From an uncultured Sutterella sp. (GTDB lineage Bacteria > Pseudomonadota > Gammaproteobacteria > Burkholderiales > Burkholderiaceae_F): a DNA stretch of 50,821 nucleotides. The first letter of the stretch is position 1, and the number at the start of each line of letters is the position of its first letter. The DNA lies in the NCBI GenBank assembly GCA_905212345.1, contig CAJMEC010000009.1:1-50821 (forward strand). The letters run 5' to 3'. The notes under the pieces were generated by a model that did not search any database, had not been told where the DNA came from, and saw nothing but the letters and a program-made list of their open reading frames with translations. Positions 8,376-16,826 of this stretch are shown one piece after another. A program made the translations under genes and the position numbers.

Positions 8376-8981
8376 ATGAATCAGATATATAAGTATCTCT
8401 CATCTTCGAACGTCATTTTTTTCAATTCAATGCAACGCGCGACAAAAAAACGCGTGTTTGAAGAGGCATGCTTGGCTTTTCAGATGTCAGGCATTCCACA
8501 CACACAAGTCTTTGAAGCACTTTATGCGAGGGAGCGTTTAGGCAATAACGCGTTGGGCGCTGGAGTAGCACTACCTCACTGTGAAATTGAGGGACTAAAG
8601 CAACCTATCATCACGATTGTCCTTCTTCAACGTCCGATTCATGTTGATCCAACACCGTATGACACTAAGCCAGTTGATATCTTCTTTTTCCTTATCGTCC
8701 CAAAGACAGACAATGACGATGAGTACTTGCCGCTTCTGCGCGAGTGCATTGCCATGATGGAAGATAAAACGTTGTGTGCAAAAATCCGAAAAGCAGAAAA
8801 CGCTGTTGAAGTCTGTGCTTGTATCATGGATTGGGTTGCCCCCACTGTTTTAGCCCGAGAAAGTAAAGAAGACGCCCTTGAAAACGAGTGGGATATTCTT
8901 AATGAAGAAGTTAAAGCCCAACTCAAGCAAGAACAGGGCGTTACTTCTTTAACCGTAGCAGCTGTTGAAAACAATAGTTAA
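8376..8981 (+). CDS. ptsN: PTS IIA-like nitrogen-regulatory protein PtsN
   Basis: PtsN (EIIA-Ntr) is the output protein of the nitrogen-related phosphotransferase relay. The phosphorylatable histidine lies in GAGVALPHCE (His68 from the ATG at 8376), and the preceding RERLGNNALG matches the family's active-site region. PtsN is usually about 155-165 residues; this one has 201, with an acidic, charged C-terminal tail of about 45 residues. A GTG at 8367 overlapping the lptB stop is an alternative start; neither start has a clear ribosome binding site. In relatives rpoN and hpf often separate lptB from ptsN; both are missing here. Confidence 0.88.
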   Translation: MNQIYKYLSSSNVIFFNSMQRATKKRVFEEACLAFQMSGIPHTQVFEALYARERLGNNALGAGVALPHCEIEGLKQPIITIVLLQRPIHVDPTPYDTKPVDIFFFLIVPKTDNDDEYLPLLRECIAMMEDKTLCAKIRKAENAVEVCACIMDWVAPTVLARESKEDALENEWDILNEEVKAQLKQEQGVTSLTVAAVENNS

Positions 8982-9023
8982 GCTTTCCGCTACAATAGTC
9001 TGACTTTGTGTGGGGGGACTTGT

Positions 9024-9920
9024 ATGAAGCTTATTATTGTCACCGGTCTTTCGGGTTCAGGAAAATCTGTCGCCATCCGCCAGTTGGAAGATTCCGGCTA
9101 CTACTGTATTGACAATCTCCCCCTGTCTTTTCTTATTCCGGTTGCTAAAGCCCTGCAACAAACTCAGGACTATGTTGCTTTTGCTGTTGATGCAAGAAGT
9201 GACTTTGAAGGATACGCCCCTGAAAAACTCATTGAGGAACTTAACGCGCAAAAAGACTGGGACGTGCGCATTTTGTTTCTGACCGCTTCCACTCAGGAGC
9301 TGATTCAACGCTTCTCTGAAACCAGGCGCCGACACCCGTTAACTTTGCGCTTTAGTACCAGCAATGAAAAAGTCACGCTCTCGGAAGTGATTACGAGAGA
9401 ACGCGAGTTGCTCGAACCCTATAGTGTGCAAGCACACGTTTTGGACACAACCCACTTGCAAAGCAATACTCTGCGCACGTGGGTAAAAGATTTCGCGGAT
9501 GCCCCTCATGCTGATCTGAGTTTGACGTTTGAATCGTTCGGTTATAAACACGGCATTCCTACAGCGGCAGATTTAGTTTTTGACGTCCGTAATCTTCCCA
9601 ATCCTTACTACGATCCTCAACTACGCCCACTGACGGGACAAGATGAAGCCATCGTTGAATTTATGCAAAAGCAGCCGATGGTCACTGAAATGGTTAAAGA
9701 CATTGAGTTCTTCATCGAAAAGTGGTTGCCCAGCTACCAAGCGACAAACCGGCACTACTTAACCGTGGCTATTGGTTGTACGGGCGGTCAGCATCGTTCT
9801 GTCTATGTAGCGGAAACTCTGGCCAAATATTTTGCACAAAAACTGCCCTCGGTTGCTATTCGTCACCGCATCATCGGGCAGGCGAAAAAACCTGTGAAGG
9901 GGCTCAGCCAGACTCTCTAG
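9024..9920 (+). CDS. rapZ: RNase adapter RapZ (GlmZ/GlmY-binding nucleotide-binding protein)
   Basis: RapZ is an RNA-binding protein with a P-loop domain. In enterobacteria it guides RNase E to the small RNA GlmZ and so tunes glucosamine-6-phosphate synthesis; whether that circuit exists here is unknown. The ATG at 9024 is preceded by GGGGGA. Walker A is GLSGSGKS (8-15), and the C-terminal domain has VRNLPNPYY and CTGGQHRSVYVAETLA. Length is 298 residues (284 in E. coli). It lies 42 bases after ptsN, and its 3' end overlaps the convergent mutY by 17 bases. Confidence 0.93.
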   Translation: MKLIIVTGLSGSGKSVAIRQLEDSGYYCIDNLPLSFLIPVAKALQQTQDYVAFAVDARSDFEGYAPEKLIEELNAQKDWDVRILFLTASTQELIQRFSETRRRHPLTLRFSTSNEKVTLSEVITRERELLEPYSVQAHVLDTTHLQSNTLRTWVKDFADAPHADLSLTFESFGYKHGIPTAADLVFDVRNLPNPYYDPQLRPLTGQDEAIVEFMQKQPMVTEMVKDIEFFIEKWLPSYQATNRHYLTVAIGCTGGQHRSVYVAETLAKYFAQKLPSVAIRHRIIGQAKKPVKGLSQTL

Positions 9921-10953
9921 CAAAAAAACGCTCTAATAGCCCTCTGATAGGAGCGGGTAGCCCAATGTCGGGCAGCTCTGCAACTTTTACCCATCGTCCA
10001 TCGTTTTTCGATGTATCAGGATTTTTGATATGAATTGCCCAAGGATGAAGGATGAGACGGTAGTGAGAAAAGTCGTGATGAAAACTGTCTAACCTTCGAA
10101 TATTTTTAATCATAAAACCCTGGGCAGAAAGTGTCTCCGAAATGTCTTCCTCTGACATTTCGCCTTCTCGTTCAGGCAAGCTAAAAAGTCCGCGCCAAAC
10201 GCCCTGAGCTGATCGTTTTTGCAACAAACAACCGTCCTCATGCCAAAGAAGGAAAAAAGTCCTCTCTTTTTCCAAACGATTAATTTTTTTTCTAGGGGCC
10301 GGAATATCTTCTTGTTTGCCGTTCAACAAAGCTTTACAAGTTTCTCGAAAAGGGCAAATGACACACTTAGGGGTTCTTGTGCAAACCGTAGCACCTAAAT
10401 CCATTAGCCCTTGTATATAGGCTTCAATATCATTTTGAGGTAACAGTTTTTCTGCCAAATCCCACAACTTTTTAGTTGTTTTCCCACTGTCTATTGGAGC
10501 GTCAACACAAAAATAACGCATCAGAACCCTTTTAACATTCCCATCCAAAATTGTTTCCTTAGCTCCAAAACTAAAGGCTACAATGGCCGCAGCTGTACTG
10601 CGGCCAATCCCCGGGAAGGCTTCCCACTCAAGGCGAGTTGTAGGGAAGACGCCCTTATTGGTAAAGACAATGATTTTTGCAGTTTTATGTAAATTTCTGG
10701 CCCGTAAGTAGTACCCCAATCCTGACCAATACTGCATGACTTCATCTTCCGAAGCTTCTGCTAAAGATTGGACAGTCGGGAAACGTTTCATGAAGCGATC
10801 ATAGTATTCAATGACCGTAGAAACTTGAGTTTGCTGTAGCATGATCTCGGAAATCCACCGCGCATAAGGATGCGCATACTGCCAGGGCAAATGATGCCTA
10901 CCATGGATTTTTTGCCAATCAATAAGTGTTTGAGAAAATTGTTCCGAAATCAT
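9904..10953 (-). CDS. mutY: A/G-specific adenine DNA glycosylase MutY
   Basis: MutY removes adenine mispaired with 8-oxoguanine. The ATG at 10953 gives 349 residues, matching E. coli (350); an in-frame TTG at 10977 is less likely. The catalytic glutamate lies in SEIMLQQTQV, the helix-hairpin-helix in GIGRSTAAA, and the catalytic aspartate in LDGNVKR. A Nudix-like C-terminal domain for 8-oxoG recognition follows (about 225-345). The iron-sulfur motif is CTRTPKCVICPFRETC, spaced C-x5-C-x2-C-x5-C, one residue shorter in the first gap than the usual C-x6-C-x2-C-x5-C. It diverges from the TPR gene with 52 bases between starts. Confidence 0.94.
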   Translation of the reverse strand: MISEQFSQTLIDWQKIHGRHHLPWQYAHPYARWISEIMLQQTQVSTVIEYYDRFMKRFPTVQSLAEASEDEVMQYWSGLGYYLRARNLHKTAKIIVFTNKGVFPTTRLEWEAFPGIGRSTAAAIVAFSFGAKETILDGNVKRVLMRYFCVDAPIDSGKTTKKLWDLAEKLLPQNDIEAYIQGLMDLGATVCTRTPKCVICPFRETCKALLNGKQEDIPAPRKKINRLEKERTFFLLWHEDGCLLQKRSAQGVWRGLFSLPEREGEMSEEDISETLSAQGFMIKNIRRLDSFHHDFSHYRLILHPWAIHIKNPDTSKNDGRWVKVAELPDIGLPAPIRGLLERFFARESG

Positions 10954-11005
10954 GGATTTTTTAGGAAAACAGTACAATAGCGAAATCCTTGCTGATTATA
11001 AAGAC

Positions 11006-12727
11006 ATGCCTCTTAATCTATTTACTTTTAAACGAGCCCTTTGTACCGCATTAAGTTTGACTTGCTTAATGAGCTCTTCCTGGGCTAAAGAGACGCTTCC
11101 GAATGTTGAACTAACCGGAGGACTTCTTTTTCAGATCATAGCTTCAGAGTTTGCTCTGCAGCGTAATGACCCCGCCACGGCATTTCAAACTTATATGCAA
11201 ACAGCCCGAACAACAAAAGACCCTCGTTTGGCGAAACGCGCATTTGAAATTGCCGATGGTGCTCACGCCTTTGAACAGGCTTCGGAAGCGGCACAACTCT
11301 GGGAGAAACTCTCTCCAACAAATGAAGATGCTCAATTGGCCAATGCGCTAACCCAAATTCGCCAAGGTGATTTATCTGAAAAGTGGCAACAAAGTGCAAA
11401 AAGCCTTATTTTAAGTGCAAAAAATCAGCAAGAACGACTAAAACGGTTTCAAGCGATTGCTCTTCAAGCCCAATTCAGTTCTGCCCAACCTCAACAGATA
11501 CTGACCTTTTTACGTCCTTTGGCAAGTCTCTGTAAAGACCAAAAAGAAGCAGCATTGACACTAGCCAAGCTATATCGCCGAACGGGCAATACTGAACTCG
11601 GAGAACATTTTGCAAAAATTGCTTGGCAACAACTTCCCAATAGTACGGTTGCGCTTTTGGAGTATGCCGATACACTTATTGCAAAAGAACCGCTTAAAGC
11701 GGTCAGTACTCTTGAAAATTTCGTCAAACGTCACCCTAAAGATTACGATGCTCAACTGGGCTTAGCTAAAGCTTATGCACGTACACAGAATAAAAACGGC
11801 GTAGAAAAACAAATCCAGATCTTGGATCCGTTCTCCCAAAAGATGCCTAATTTGGCTTTTACTCTGGCTAGTATTTGTGACACTGTCGGACTGTTGGATG
11901 AGACTAAACGATACTTAATGACCTTTGAACGTTTAGCCAAAGAGCAGAAAGTTTTTCTTGAAAGGCTGCCCAGAACCTATTTATCTCTTGGGATGATCGA
12001 CTATAAGCAACGTCATTTCTCCGCTGCTGCGGACTGGTTTAGTCAAGTGGATCAGTCGAGTGAATTTTTTCCCCAATCTCGTTTATTTTTAGCCCAGGCC
12101 CTCGCCGCAGAAAAGCATTTTGATGAAGCGATCGAAATTCTTAATAAAACACAAGTTAATGATCGACTGAAAACAGAGTTCCTTCATAAACGAGCTCAAA
12201 TACTTTACGAAGCCGATCGACTGCCGCAAGCATATGAAGCAATGAAAAAGGCCTTATCGACAGACAAAGATAATGCTACGCTACTTTTCCAGTGCGCCGT
12301 TATTGCCAATGAGATTCGACGCATTGACGAAGCTGAGAAATATTTACGAAATGCAATTGAGCTCTACCCGGATAACGCTAATTTCTACAATACCTTGGGT
12401 TACCTTTGGGTAGAAAACGGCGTCAAACTTGATCAAGCCAAAGCGCTCATTGAAAAAGCCCTTCAACAAGAGCCAGAGAACCCCGCCTTTTTAGATTCTA
12501 TGGGCTGGCTTTATTTCAAACAGGGCAGTCTTAAGCAAGCTCAAAACTATTTGGAAAAGGCAGCTAAACTATCCAATGACAAAGAAATACTGCTGCACCT
12601 TGCTGAGGTTTATCAAGCTCAAGGAGAAACACCCAAGGCTATGGATATCCTTCGGCCCATGCTCAAAGAGAATGCAGCAGATCAGGACGTTAACTCATTG
12701 ATGGATCGGTTACATCTGCGCTTTTAG
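11006..12727 (+). CDS. Secreted tetratricopeptide-repeat protein
   Basis: From the ATG at 11006 the product has 573 residues, with an N-terminal signal peptide (about 1-24, ending SSSWA). The rest is helical repeats; clear TPR units appear in the C-terminal half, for example NFYNTLGYLWVENGVKLDQA and AFLDSMGWLYFKQGSLKQAQ. It is probably a periplasmic or outer-membrane-associated scaffold. A TPR gene directly upstream of lolB-ispE is common in betaproteobacteria, but its precise role is not established. An earlier in-frame start at 10952 would place unlikely polar residues before the signal peptide and overlap the mutY start. lolB follows after 7 bases. Confidence 0.8.
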   Translation: MPLNLFTFKRALCTALSLTCLMSSSWAKETLPNVELTGGLLFQIIASEFALQRNDPATAFQTYMQTARTTKDPRLAKRAFEIADGAHAFEQASEAAQLWEKLSPTNEDAQLANALTQIRQGDLSEKWQQSAKSLILSAKNQQERLKRFQAIALQAQFSSAQPQQILTFLRPLASLCKDQKEAALTLAKLYRRTGNTELGEHFAKIAWQQLPNSTVALLEYADTLIAKEPLKAVSTLENFVKRHPKDYDAQLGLAKAYARTQNKNGVEKQIQILDPFSQKMPNLAFTLASICDTVGLLDETKRYLMTFERLAKEQKVFLERLPRTYLSLGMIDYKQRHFSAAADWFSQVDQSSEFFPQSRLFLAQALAAEKHFDEAIEILNKTQVNDRLKTEFLHKRAQILYEADRLPQAYEAMKKALSTDKDNATLLFQCAVIANEIRRIDEAEKYLRNAIELYPDNANFYNTLGYLWVENGVKLDQAKALIEKALQQEPENPAFLDSMGWLYFKQGSLKQAQNYLEKAAKLSNDKEILLHLAEVYQAQGETPKAMDILRPMLKENAADQDVNSLMDRLHLRF

Positions 12728-12734
12728 GTAAAAA

Positions 12735-13301
12735 ATGTCTTTCAAATTTATCACTGTCGGCATTGCAAGTATCTTATTGACCGGGTGTGTCGCCCTAACC
12801 ACTCCCGAACTTGAGCAATCTTGGCAAGGTCGTTTTTCATTGATTGCACGTTCTGCCTCTCAACAGGAAAATCACAGCGGCCGTTTTACATTAACGCAAG
12901 CAAACGCTGATTTGACTATTTTGGATTTAAAAAGCGCATTAGGGAACACCCTGGCAAGAATCACGCAAACTCCCACAGAAGTATCTTTGGAGACATTAGG
13001 CAACCCAACCGTATACGCCAATGACGCCGAGTCGCTTTTACTAAAGAGTCTCGGGTTCAGCGTGCCGGTTGATGGGCTAAATTATTGGATCGACGGCAAA
13101 GTTATTCCAAACCAGGCTGCATCCACTATTCCCAGTGCGCCCCCCTATAACCAGGTCAAGCAAAGCGGTTGGTTGATCACCTATGAAAATTACGACGAGC
13201 TGGGCTTACCCAAACGCATAAGATTGACGAGAGAAGCAACCTCTTTTGCCCCTAGTATTTCTATTCTTCTTGTTGTCTCGAGCCGAGATCATGATTCTTA
13301 A
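12735..13301 (+). CDS. lolB: Outer-membrane lipoprotein insertion protein LolB
   Basis: LolB accepts lipoproteins from LolA and inserts them into the outer membrane. The 188-residue precursor has a lipoprotein signal with the lipobox LLTGC, placing the lipidated cysteine at residue 18. The mature start has WQGRFSLIA, matching the family pattern, and later VDGLNYWIDGKVIP corresponds to the conserved tail of the LolB beta-barrel. Family identity is also supported by its position directly upstream of ispE. The end overlaps ispE by 11 bases, so the two are probably co-translated. Confidence 0.9.
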   Translation: MSFKFITVGIASILLTGCVALTTPELEQSWQGRFSLIARSASQQENHSGRFTLTQANADLTILDLKSALGNTLARITQTPTEVSLETLGNPTVYANDAESLLLKSLGFSVPVDGLNYWIDGKVIPNQAASTIPSAPPYNQVKQSGWLITYENYDELGLPKRIRLTREATSFAPSISILLVVSSRDHDS

Positions 13302-14136
13302 TTTGCTTGCCCCTGCTAAATTGAATCTTTTTTTGCACATCGTTGGTCGTCGACAAAACGGTTACCACGAATTGCAATCAGTTTTTGTGTTGATAGATCT
13401 TTGCGATACCATCAGCCTATCCACTCGAAATGACTCTGAGGTCGTTCGTACTGGTGATATTGTCGGTGATTCTTCAAAAGATTTATGTGTTCGAGCTGCC
13501 AAATTGCTGCAAAAATATACCGGCTCGTCTTTTGGGGTAACGATTAACGTATTCAAACGCATTCCTTCCGGCGCAGGTATGGGAGGCGGTTCTTCTGATG
13601 CTGCAACGACACTGATGGGATTGAATCACTTATGGAATTTGGATTTAACAAAAGATGAACTGATGCGTTTGGGGCTTCAATTGGGCGCAGATGTTCCATT
13701 TTTTCTTTTGGGAACAAATGCATGGGTTGAAGGTATTGGTGAAAAATTAACCCCCGTTTCCATCCCATCCATTCCTTTTGCCATCATCTGGCCAGGGGTC
13801 AATCAACCAACAGGTGAAATTTTTTCACATCCGGACTTGACAAGAAATACGAAATACGTCACAATGTCGGTCCTCGACGCCGCTCAACAATCTGGTGAGT
13901 GGATGAGGTTGGGACACAACGATCTAGAACCGATCGTAAAAATTGTGAATCCCGAGGTAAATAAGTTATTATCGGATTTACCTCAATTCCGCCTAACGGG
14001 CTCGGGCTCTGCAGTTTTTGCCATAATGCAAAAAGAAGAGGCGGAAAGGGTGTTTGAAGAATTACCGTCCAAATGGAAACATTTTTCGGTAAAAAGTCTT
14101 ACAATACACCCGACGTTATCAGCATTATCATGCTGA
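13291..14136 (+). CDS. ispE: 4-diphosphocytidyl-2-C-methyl-D-erythritol kinase
   Basis: IspE phosphorylates CDP-methylerythritol in the non-mevalonate isoprenoid pathway. The ATG at 13291 gives 281 residues, and the protein opens with LAPAKLNLFLHIVGRRQNGYHEL, which carries the catalytic-site lysine and the substrate-binding tyrosine-histidine pair. The GHMP-kinase ATP loop PSGAGMGGGSSDAATTL lies near residue 92, and LTGSGSAVFA near the C-terminus completes the fold. The longer frame starting at 13246 is unlikely, because it would add residues encoded over the lolB end. tRNA-Gln follows 12 bases after the stop. Confidence 0.95.
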   Translation: MILNLLAPAKLNLFLHIVGRRQNGYHELQSVFVLIDLCDTISLSTRNDSEVVRTGDIVGDSSKDLCVRAAKLLQKYTGSSFGVTINVFKRIPSGAGMGGGSSDAATTLMGLNHLWNLDLTKDELMRLGLQLGADVPFFLLGTNAWVEGIGEKLTPVSIPSIPFAIIWPGVNQPTGEIFSHPDLTRNTKYVTMSVLDAAQQSGEWMRLGHNDLEPIVKIVNPEVNKLLSDLPQFRLTGSGSAVFAIMQKEEAERVFEELPSKWKHFSVKSLTIHPTLSALSC

Positions 14137-14148
14137 ACCAAAATTTGT

Positions 14149-14226
14149 AGGGGAGTCGCCAAGCTGGCCTAAGGCACCGGATTTTGATTCCGGCATTCGA
14201 AGGTTCGAATCCTTCCTCCCCTGCCA
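14149..14226 (+). tRNA. tRNA-Gln (anticodon UUG)
   Basis: A full cloverleaf can be drawn by eye. The acceptor stem AGGGGAG pairs perfectly with CTCCCCT. The D arm is GCC/GGC. The anticodon stem CCGGA/TCCGG encloses the loop TTTTGAT, so the anticodon is TTG. The T arm GAAGG/CCTTC encloses TTCGAAT. The discriminator base is G and the CCA end is encoded. It lies between ispE and prs, a conserved arrangement in betaproteobacteria, and is followed by a strong terminator. Confidence 0.97.
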
Positions 14227-14231
14227 ACTTT

Positions 14232-14272
14232 CGGGAGCAAGCATTGTTGTGCTAGCTCCCGTTTGTTTTTTT
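14232..14272 (+). terminator. Intrinsic terminator after tRNA-Gln
   Basis: CGGGAGC (14232-14238) pairs with GCTCCCG (14255-14261), and an inner AGCA/TGCT helix extends the stem. The stem is followed by TTTGTTTTTTT. It should end the lolB-ispE-tRNA transcript, so prs needs its own promoter in 14273-14343. Confidence 0.85.
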
Positions 14273-14343
14273 ACAAAGCGGTTTTTAAGCCGCCAAATAC
14301 TAACCGAAGAGTTCTCTCTTCCTAACTTTCGGCGAGTCATATC

Positions 14344-15306
14344 ATGGTCCCAATGGTTCCGGACAATCTCATGGTTTTTACGGGCAATGCCAATCCCAAA
14401 CTTGCCCATGCAGTCGCAGAACATCTCAATATTCCCCTTGGTGAAGCTGTTGTCAGTCATTTCTCTGACGGTGAAGTCATGGTGGAAATTGACGAAAAAG
14501 TTCGCGGTCGCGATGTTTTCATTCTGCAAAGCACCTGCTCTCCCACCAATGACAATTTGATGGAATTGATGATTATGGTTGATGCGTTGCGTCGTGCTTC
14601 AGCACGCCGTATCACTGCCGTGATGCCTTATTACGGCTACGCACGTCAAGATCGTCGCCCGCGCTCGGTTCGCGTAGCTATCTCCGCCAAAGTGGTTGCC
14701 AATATGCTCCAATCTGTTGGTGTCGACCGTGTTTTGACGATGGATTTACACGCCGACCAAATTCAAGGCTTCTTTGATGTTCCGGTTGATAATATTTACG
14801 CAACGCCTATCTTGTTACGTGAACTTCAAAGCCGTAACTATGAGAACCCTGTCGTGGTCTCCCCTGATGTGGGTGGTGTTGTTCGTGCCCGTGCCATGGC
14901 AAAGTCCCTCAACACGGACATGGTCATCATTGACAAGCGCCGTCCTCGTCCCAATGTGGCAGAAGTGATGAACCTTATCGGTGAAGTGGCTGGCCGCACT
15001 TGCATCATCACTGACGATATTGTTGATACCGCCGGTACACTTTGCAACGCAGCTAAGGCTTTGAAAGAACGCGGCGCAATCAAAGTTTGTGCATACATTA
15101 CCCATCCGGTTCTTTCCGGTCCAGCTATTGAACGCATTACCAATTCCGACTTGGATGAGTTGGTTGTTACGGATACGATTCCGTTACGTGAGGATGCTCT
15201 TAAGTGTCCGAAGATCACTCAAGTCTCTGCTGCCAATATTTTCGGTGAAACGATCTCTCGCATTGCTCGTGAAGACTCTGTGAGCGCTTTGTTCGAAAAT
15301 TGCTAA
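14344..15306 (+). CDS. prs: Ribose-phosphate pyrophosphokinase
   Basis: Prs makes PRPP from ribose-5-phosphate and ATP for nucleotide, histidine and tryptophan synthesis. The 320-residue protein (315 in E. coli) shows the class I signatures: FSDGEVMVEI, MPYYGYARQDR with the ATP-binding residues, VDRVLTMDLHADQIQGFF with the catalytic histidine region, and the PRPP loop TDDIVDTAGTL. The ATG at 14344 has only a weak GGCGAG upstream; an internal ATG ten codons later is a possible alternative. It has terminators on both sides and so is probably a single-gene transcript. Confidence 0.96.
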   Translation: MVPMVPDNLMVFTGNANPKLAHAVAEHLNIPLGEAVVSHFSDGEVMVEIDEKVRGRDVFILQSTCSPTNDNLMELMIMVDALRRASARRITAVMPYYGYARQDRRPRSVRVAISAKVVANMLQSVGVDRVLTMDLHADQIQGFFDVPVDNIYATPILLRELQSRNYENPVVVSPDVGGVVRARAMAKSLNTDMVIIDKRRPRPNVAEVMNLIGEVAGRTCIITDDIVDTAGTLCNAAKALKERGAIKVCAYITHPVLSGPAIERITNSDLDELVVTDTIPLREDALKCPKITQVSAANIFGETISRIAREDSVSALFENC

Positions 15307-15315
15307 TGTGAAATT

Positions 15316-15346
15316 AAGGCGAGCCAGAAAAACGGCTCGCCTTTTT
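15316..15346 (+). terminator. Intrinsic terminator after prs
   Basis: AAGGCGAGCC (15316-15325) pairs perfectly with GGCTCGCCTT (15334-15343) around an 8-base loop, followed by a run of T. It lies 10 bases after the prs stop. Confidence 0.9.
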
Positions 15347-15448
15347 GTACAAAATCTGTACAATTGCACACTCGATTGTTTTTTAACAATCTTTTTTTGT
15401 TCCTAGTGGATGGTCGCGTCTCGGGAATTTTAATTTTGGAGAAATCTT

Positions 15449-16087
15449 ATGAAAATCATCGCCACCACGCGTCAAGCGCAAGGTACGGGTGCGAGCCGCC
15501 GTCTGCGCCGCGCCGACAAGTTGCCCGGTATTGTTTACGGCGGCAACGTTGCGGCCACGCCGATCGAGCTCGAACACAACCCCATTTTCTACGCTTTACG
15601 CAAGGAAAAGTTCCACACCTCGATTTTGACGATGGAATTGGATGGCAAGGATCAGCTCGTTGTTTTGCGTGCTTTCCAAATGCATCCGTACAAGCCGCAA
15701 GTTATGCACATTGACTTCCAACGTGTCAATGCTGATGAACCGGTGACCATGAGCGTGCCGTTGCACTTCTTCGGTGCAGAAAACAGCCCGGCTGTTAAGG
15801 TTAGCAAGGGCCTTATCAACCACGCTCGTAGCTCTATCGAAGTCAGCTGCTTGCCGAAGGACTTGCCGGAATTCATTTCTGTTGACTTGTCTGGTTTGAC
15901 CGCTCAAACGACGATGCGCGTCTCTGACATCGCATTGCCGGAAGGTGTTTCTGCTGTGGTTCACGGCAATGAAGACCCGGTTGTCGTGTCTGTCGTTGCT
16001 CAAGTCGAAGAAGAAGAAACGACTGATGACACAGCTGCTGACGCCGCCGCTCCTGCAGCTGCGCCCGCCGCTTCTGAAGCAAAATAA
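15449..16087 (+). CDS. rplY: 50S ribosomal protein L25/general stress protein Ctc
   Basis: This is the long, two-domain (CTC/TL5) form of ribosomal protein L25, which binds 5S rRNA. It has 212 residues, against about 94 for the short E. coli form. The N-terminal L25 domain includes GTGASRRLRRADKLPGIVYGG; the C-terminal domain (about 95-190) includes SIEVSCLPKDLPEFISVDLS. The tail is a low-complexity run of alanine and acidic residues. TTTGGAGAAA before the ATG is a good ribosome binding site. Placement between prs and pth is conserved in betaproteobacteria. Confidence 0.95.
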   Translation: MKIIATTRQAQGTGASRRLRRADKLPGIVYGGNVAATPIELEHNPIFYALRKEKFHTSILTMELDGKDQLVVLRAFQMHPYKPQVMHIDFQRVNADEPVTMSVPLHFFGAENSPAVKVSKGLINHARSSIEVSCLPKDLPEFISVDLSGLTAQTTMRVSDIALPEGVSAVVHGNEDPVVVSVVAQVEEEETTDDTAADAAAPAAAPAASEAK

Positions 16088-16103
16088 ATTTCGACTAGAC
16101 TCG

Positions 16104-16131
16104 AAAAAAGGGCGCCTTGGCGCCCTTTTTT
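16104..16131 (+). terminator. Intrinsic terminator after rplY
   Basis: GGGCGCC (16110-16116) pairs with GGCGCCC (16119-16125), flanked by A and T tracts that extend the stem and supply the U-run. Confidence 0.88.
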
Positions 16132-16196
16132 ATAACTGAGCTAGATACATGAAAATATATAGAAGTGCTCCTGTCATTAATATGGATATCTGATAT

Positions 16197-16826
16197 ATGC
16201 CTGCGATTCGATTAATTGTTGGTCTGGGGAATCCCGGTGTTGACTATGCTGACACCCGTCACAATGCGGGCTTTTGGTTCTTGGATCACCTTGCTCAAAG
16301 GGAAAGAGTTTTTTTTCGTGAAGAGAAAAAATTTCAAGGCGAAGTTGCTCGGGTTCGCCTAGCCGGTCAAGATATTTGGCTTTTAAAGCCCTCAACATTC
16401 ATGAATCGCTCTGGACAAGCTGTCGTCGCCTTAGCCCTTTACTACAAGATCCTTCCAGAAGAAATCCTTGTCGTCCATGACGAGCTTGATTTGATGCCCG
16501 GGTGCATGAAATTGAAAAAGGGCGGCGGCAACGCCGGTCATAACGGCCTAAAAGATATTACTGAAAAACTTTCTACACCAAACTTTTGGAGACTCCGTTT
16601 GGGTACCGGCCACCCGAGATCTTTAGGAATGGCGCAACCCGTTGCAGATTTTGTTCTACATGCTCCGAGTTCTGAGCATAAAGAGATGATTGAAGAGTGT
16701 ATTGCCGCCGCTCTTAAAACAACCAATGACATTGCTTGTGGCGATATGGCTCGAGTTCAGCGCTCATTGGCAAAATACGGCTCTCCTAAGCCAAAAGCGA
16801 ATCCCGAAAAGAACGAGGAAGAATAA
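16197..16826 (+). CDS. pth: Peptidyl-tRNA hydrolase
   Basis: Pth frees tRNA from prematurely released peptidyl-tRNA. The 209-residue protein has the N-terminal GLGNPGVDYADTRHNAGF with the catalytic histidine, the VVHDELDLMPG segment with the active-site aspartate, and GGGNAGHNGLKDI. Length is slightly above E. coli (194) because of a charged C-terminal tail. The ribosome binding site before the ATG is weak. The stop is followed immediately by a TTG start of the DUF523 gene. Confidence 0.95.
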   Translation: MPAIRLIVGLGNPGVDYADTRHNAGFWFLDHLAQRERVFFREEKKFQGEVARVRLAGQDIWLLKPSTFMNRSGQAVVALALYYKILPEEILVVHDELDLMPGCMKLKKGGGNAGHNGLKDITEKLSTPNFWRLRLGTGHPRSLGMAQPVADFVLHAPSSEHKEMIEECIAAALKTTNDIACGDMARVQRSLAKYGSPKPKANPEKNEEE

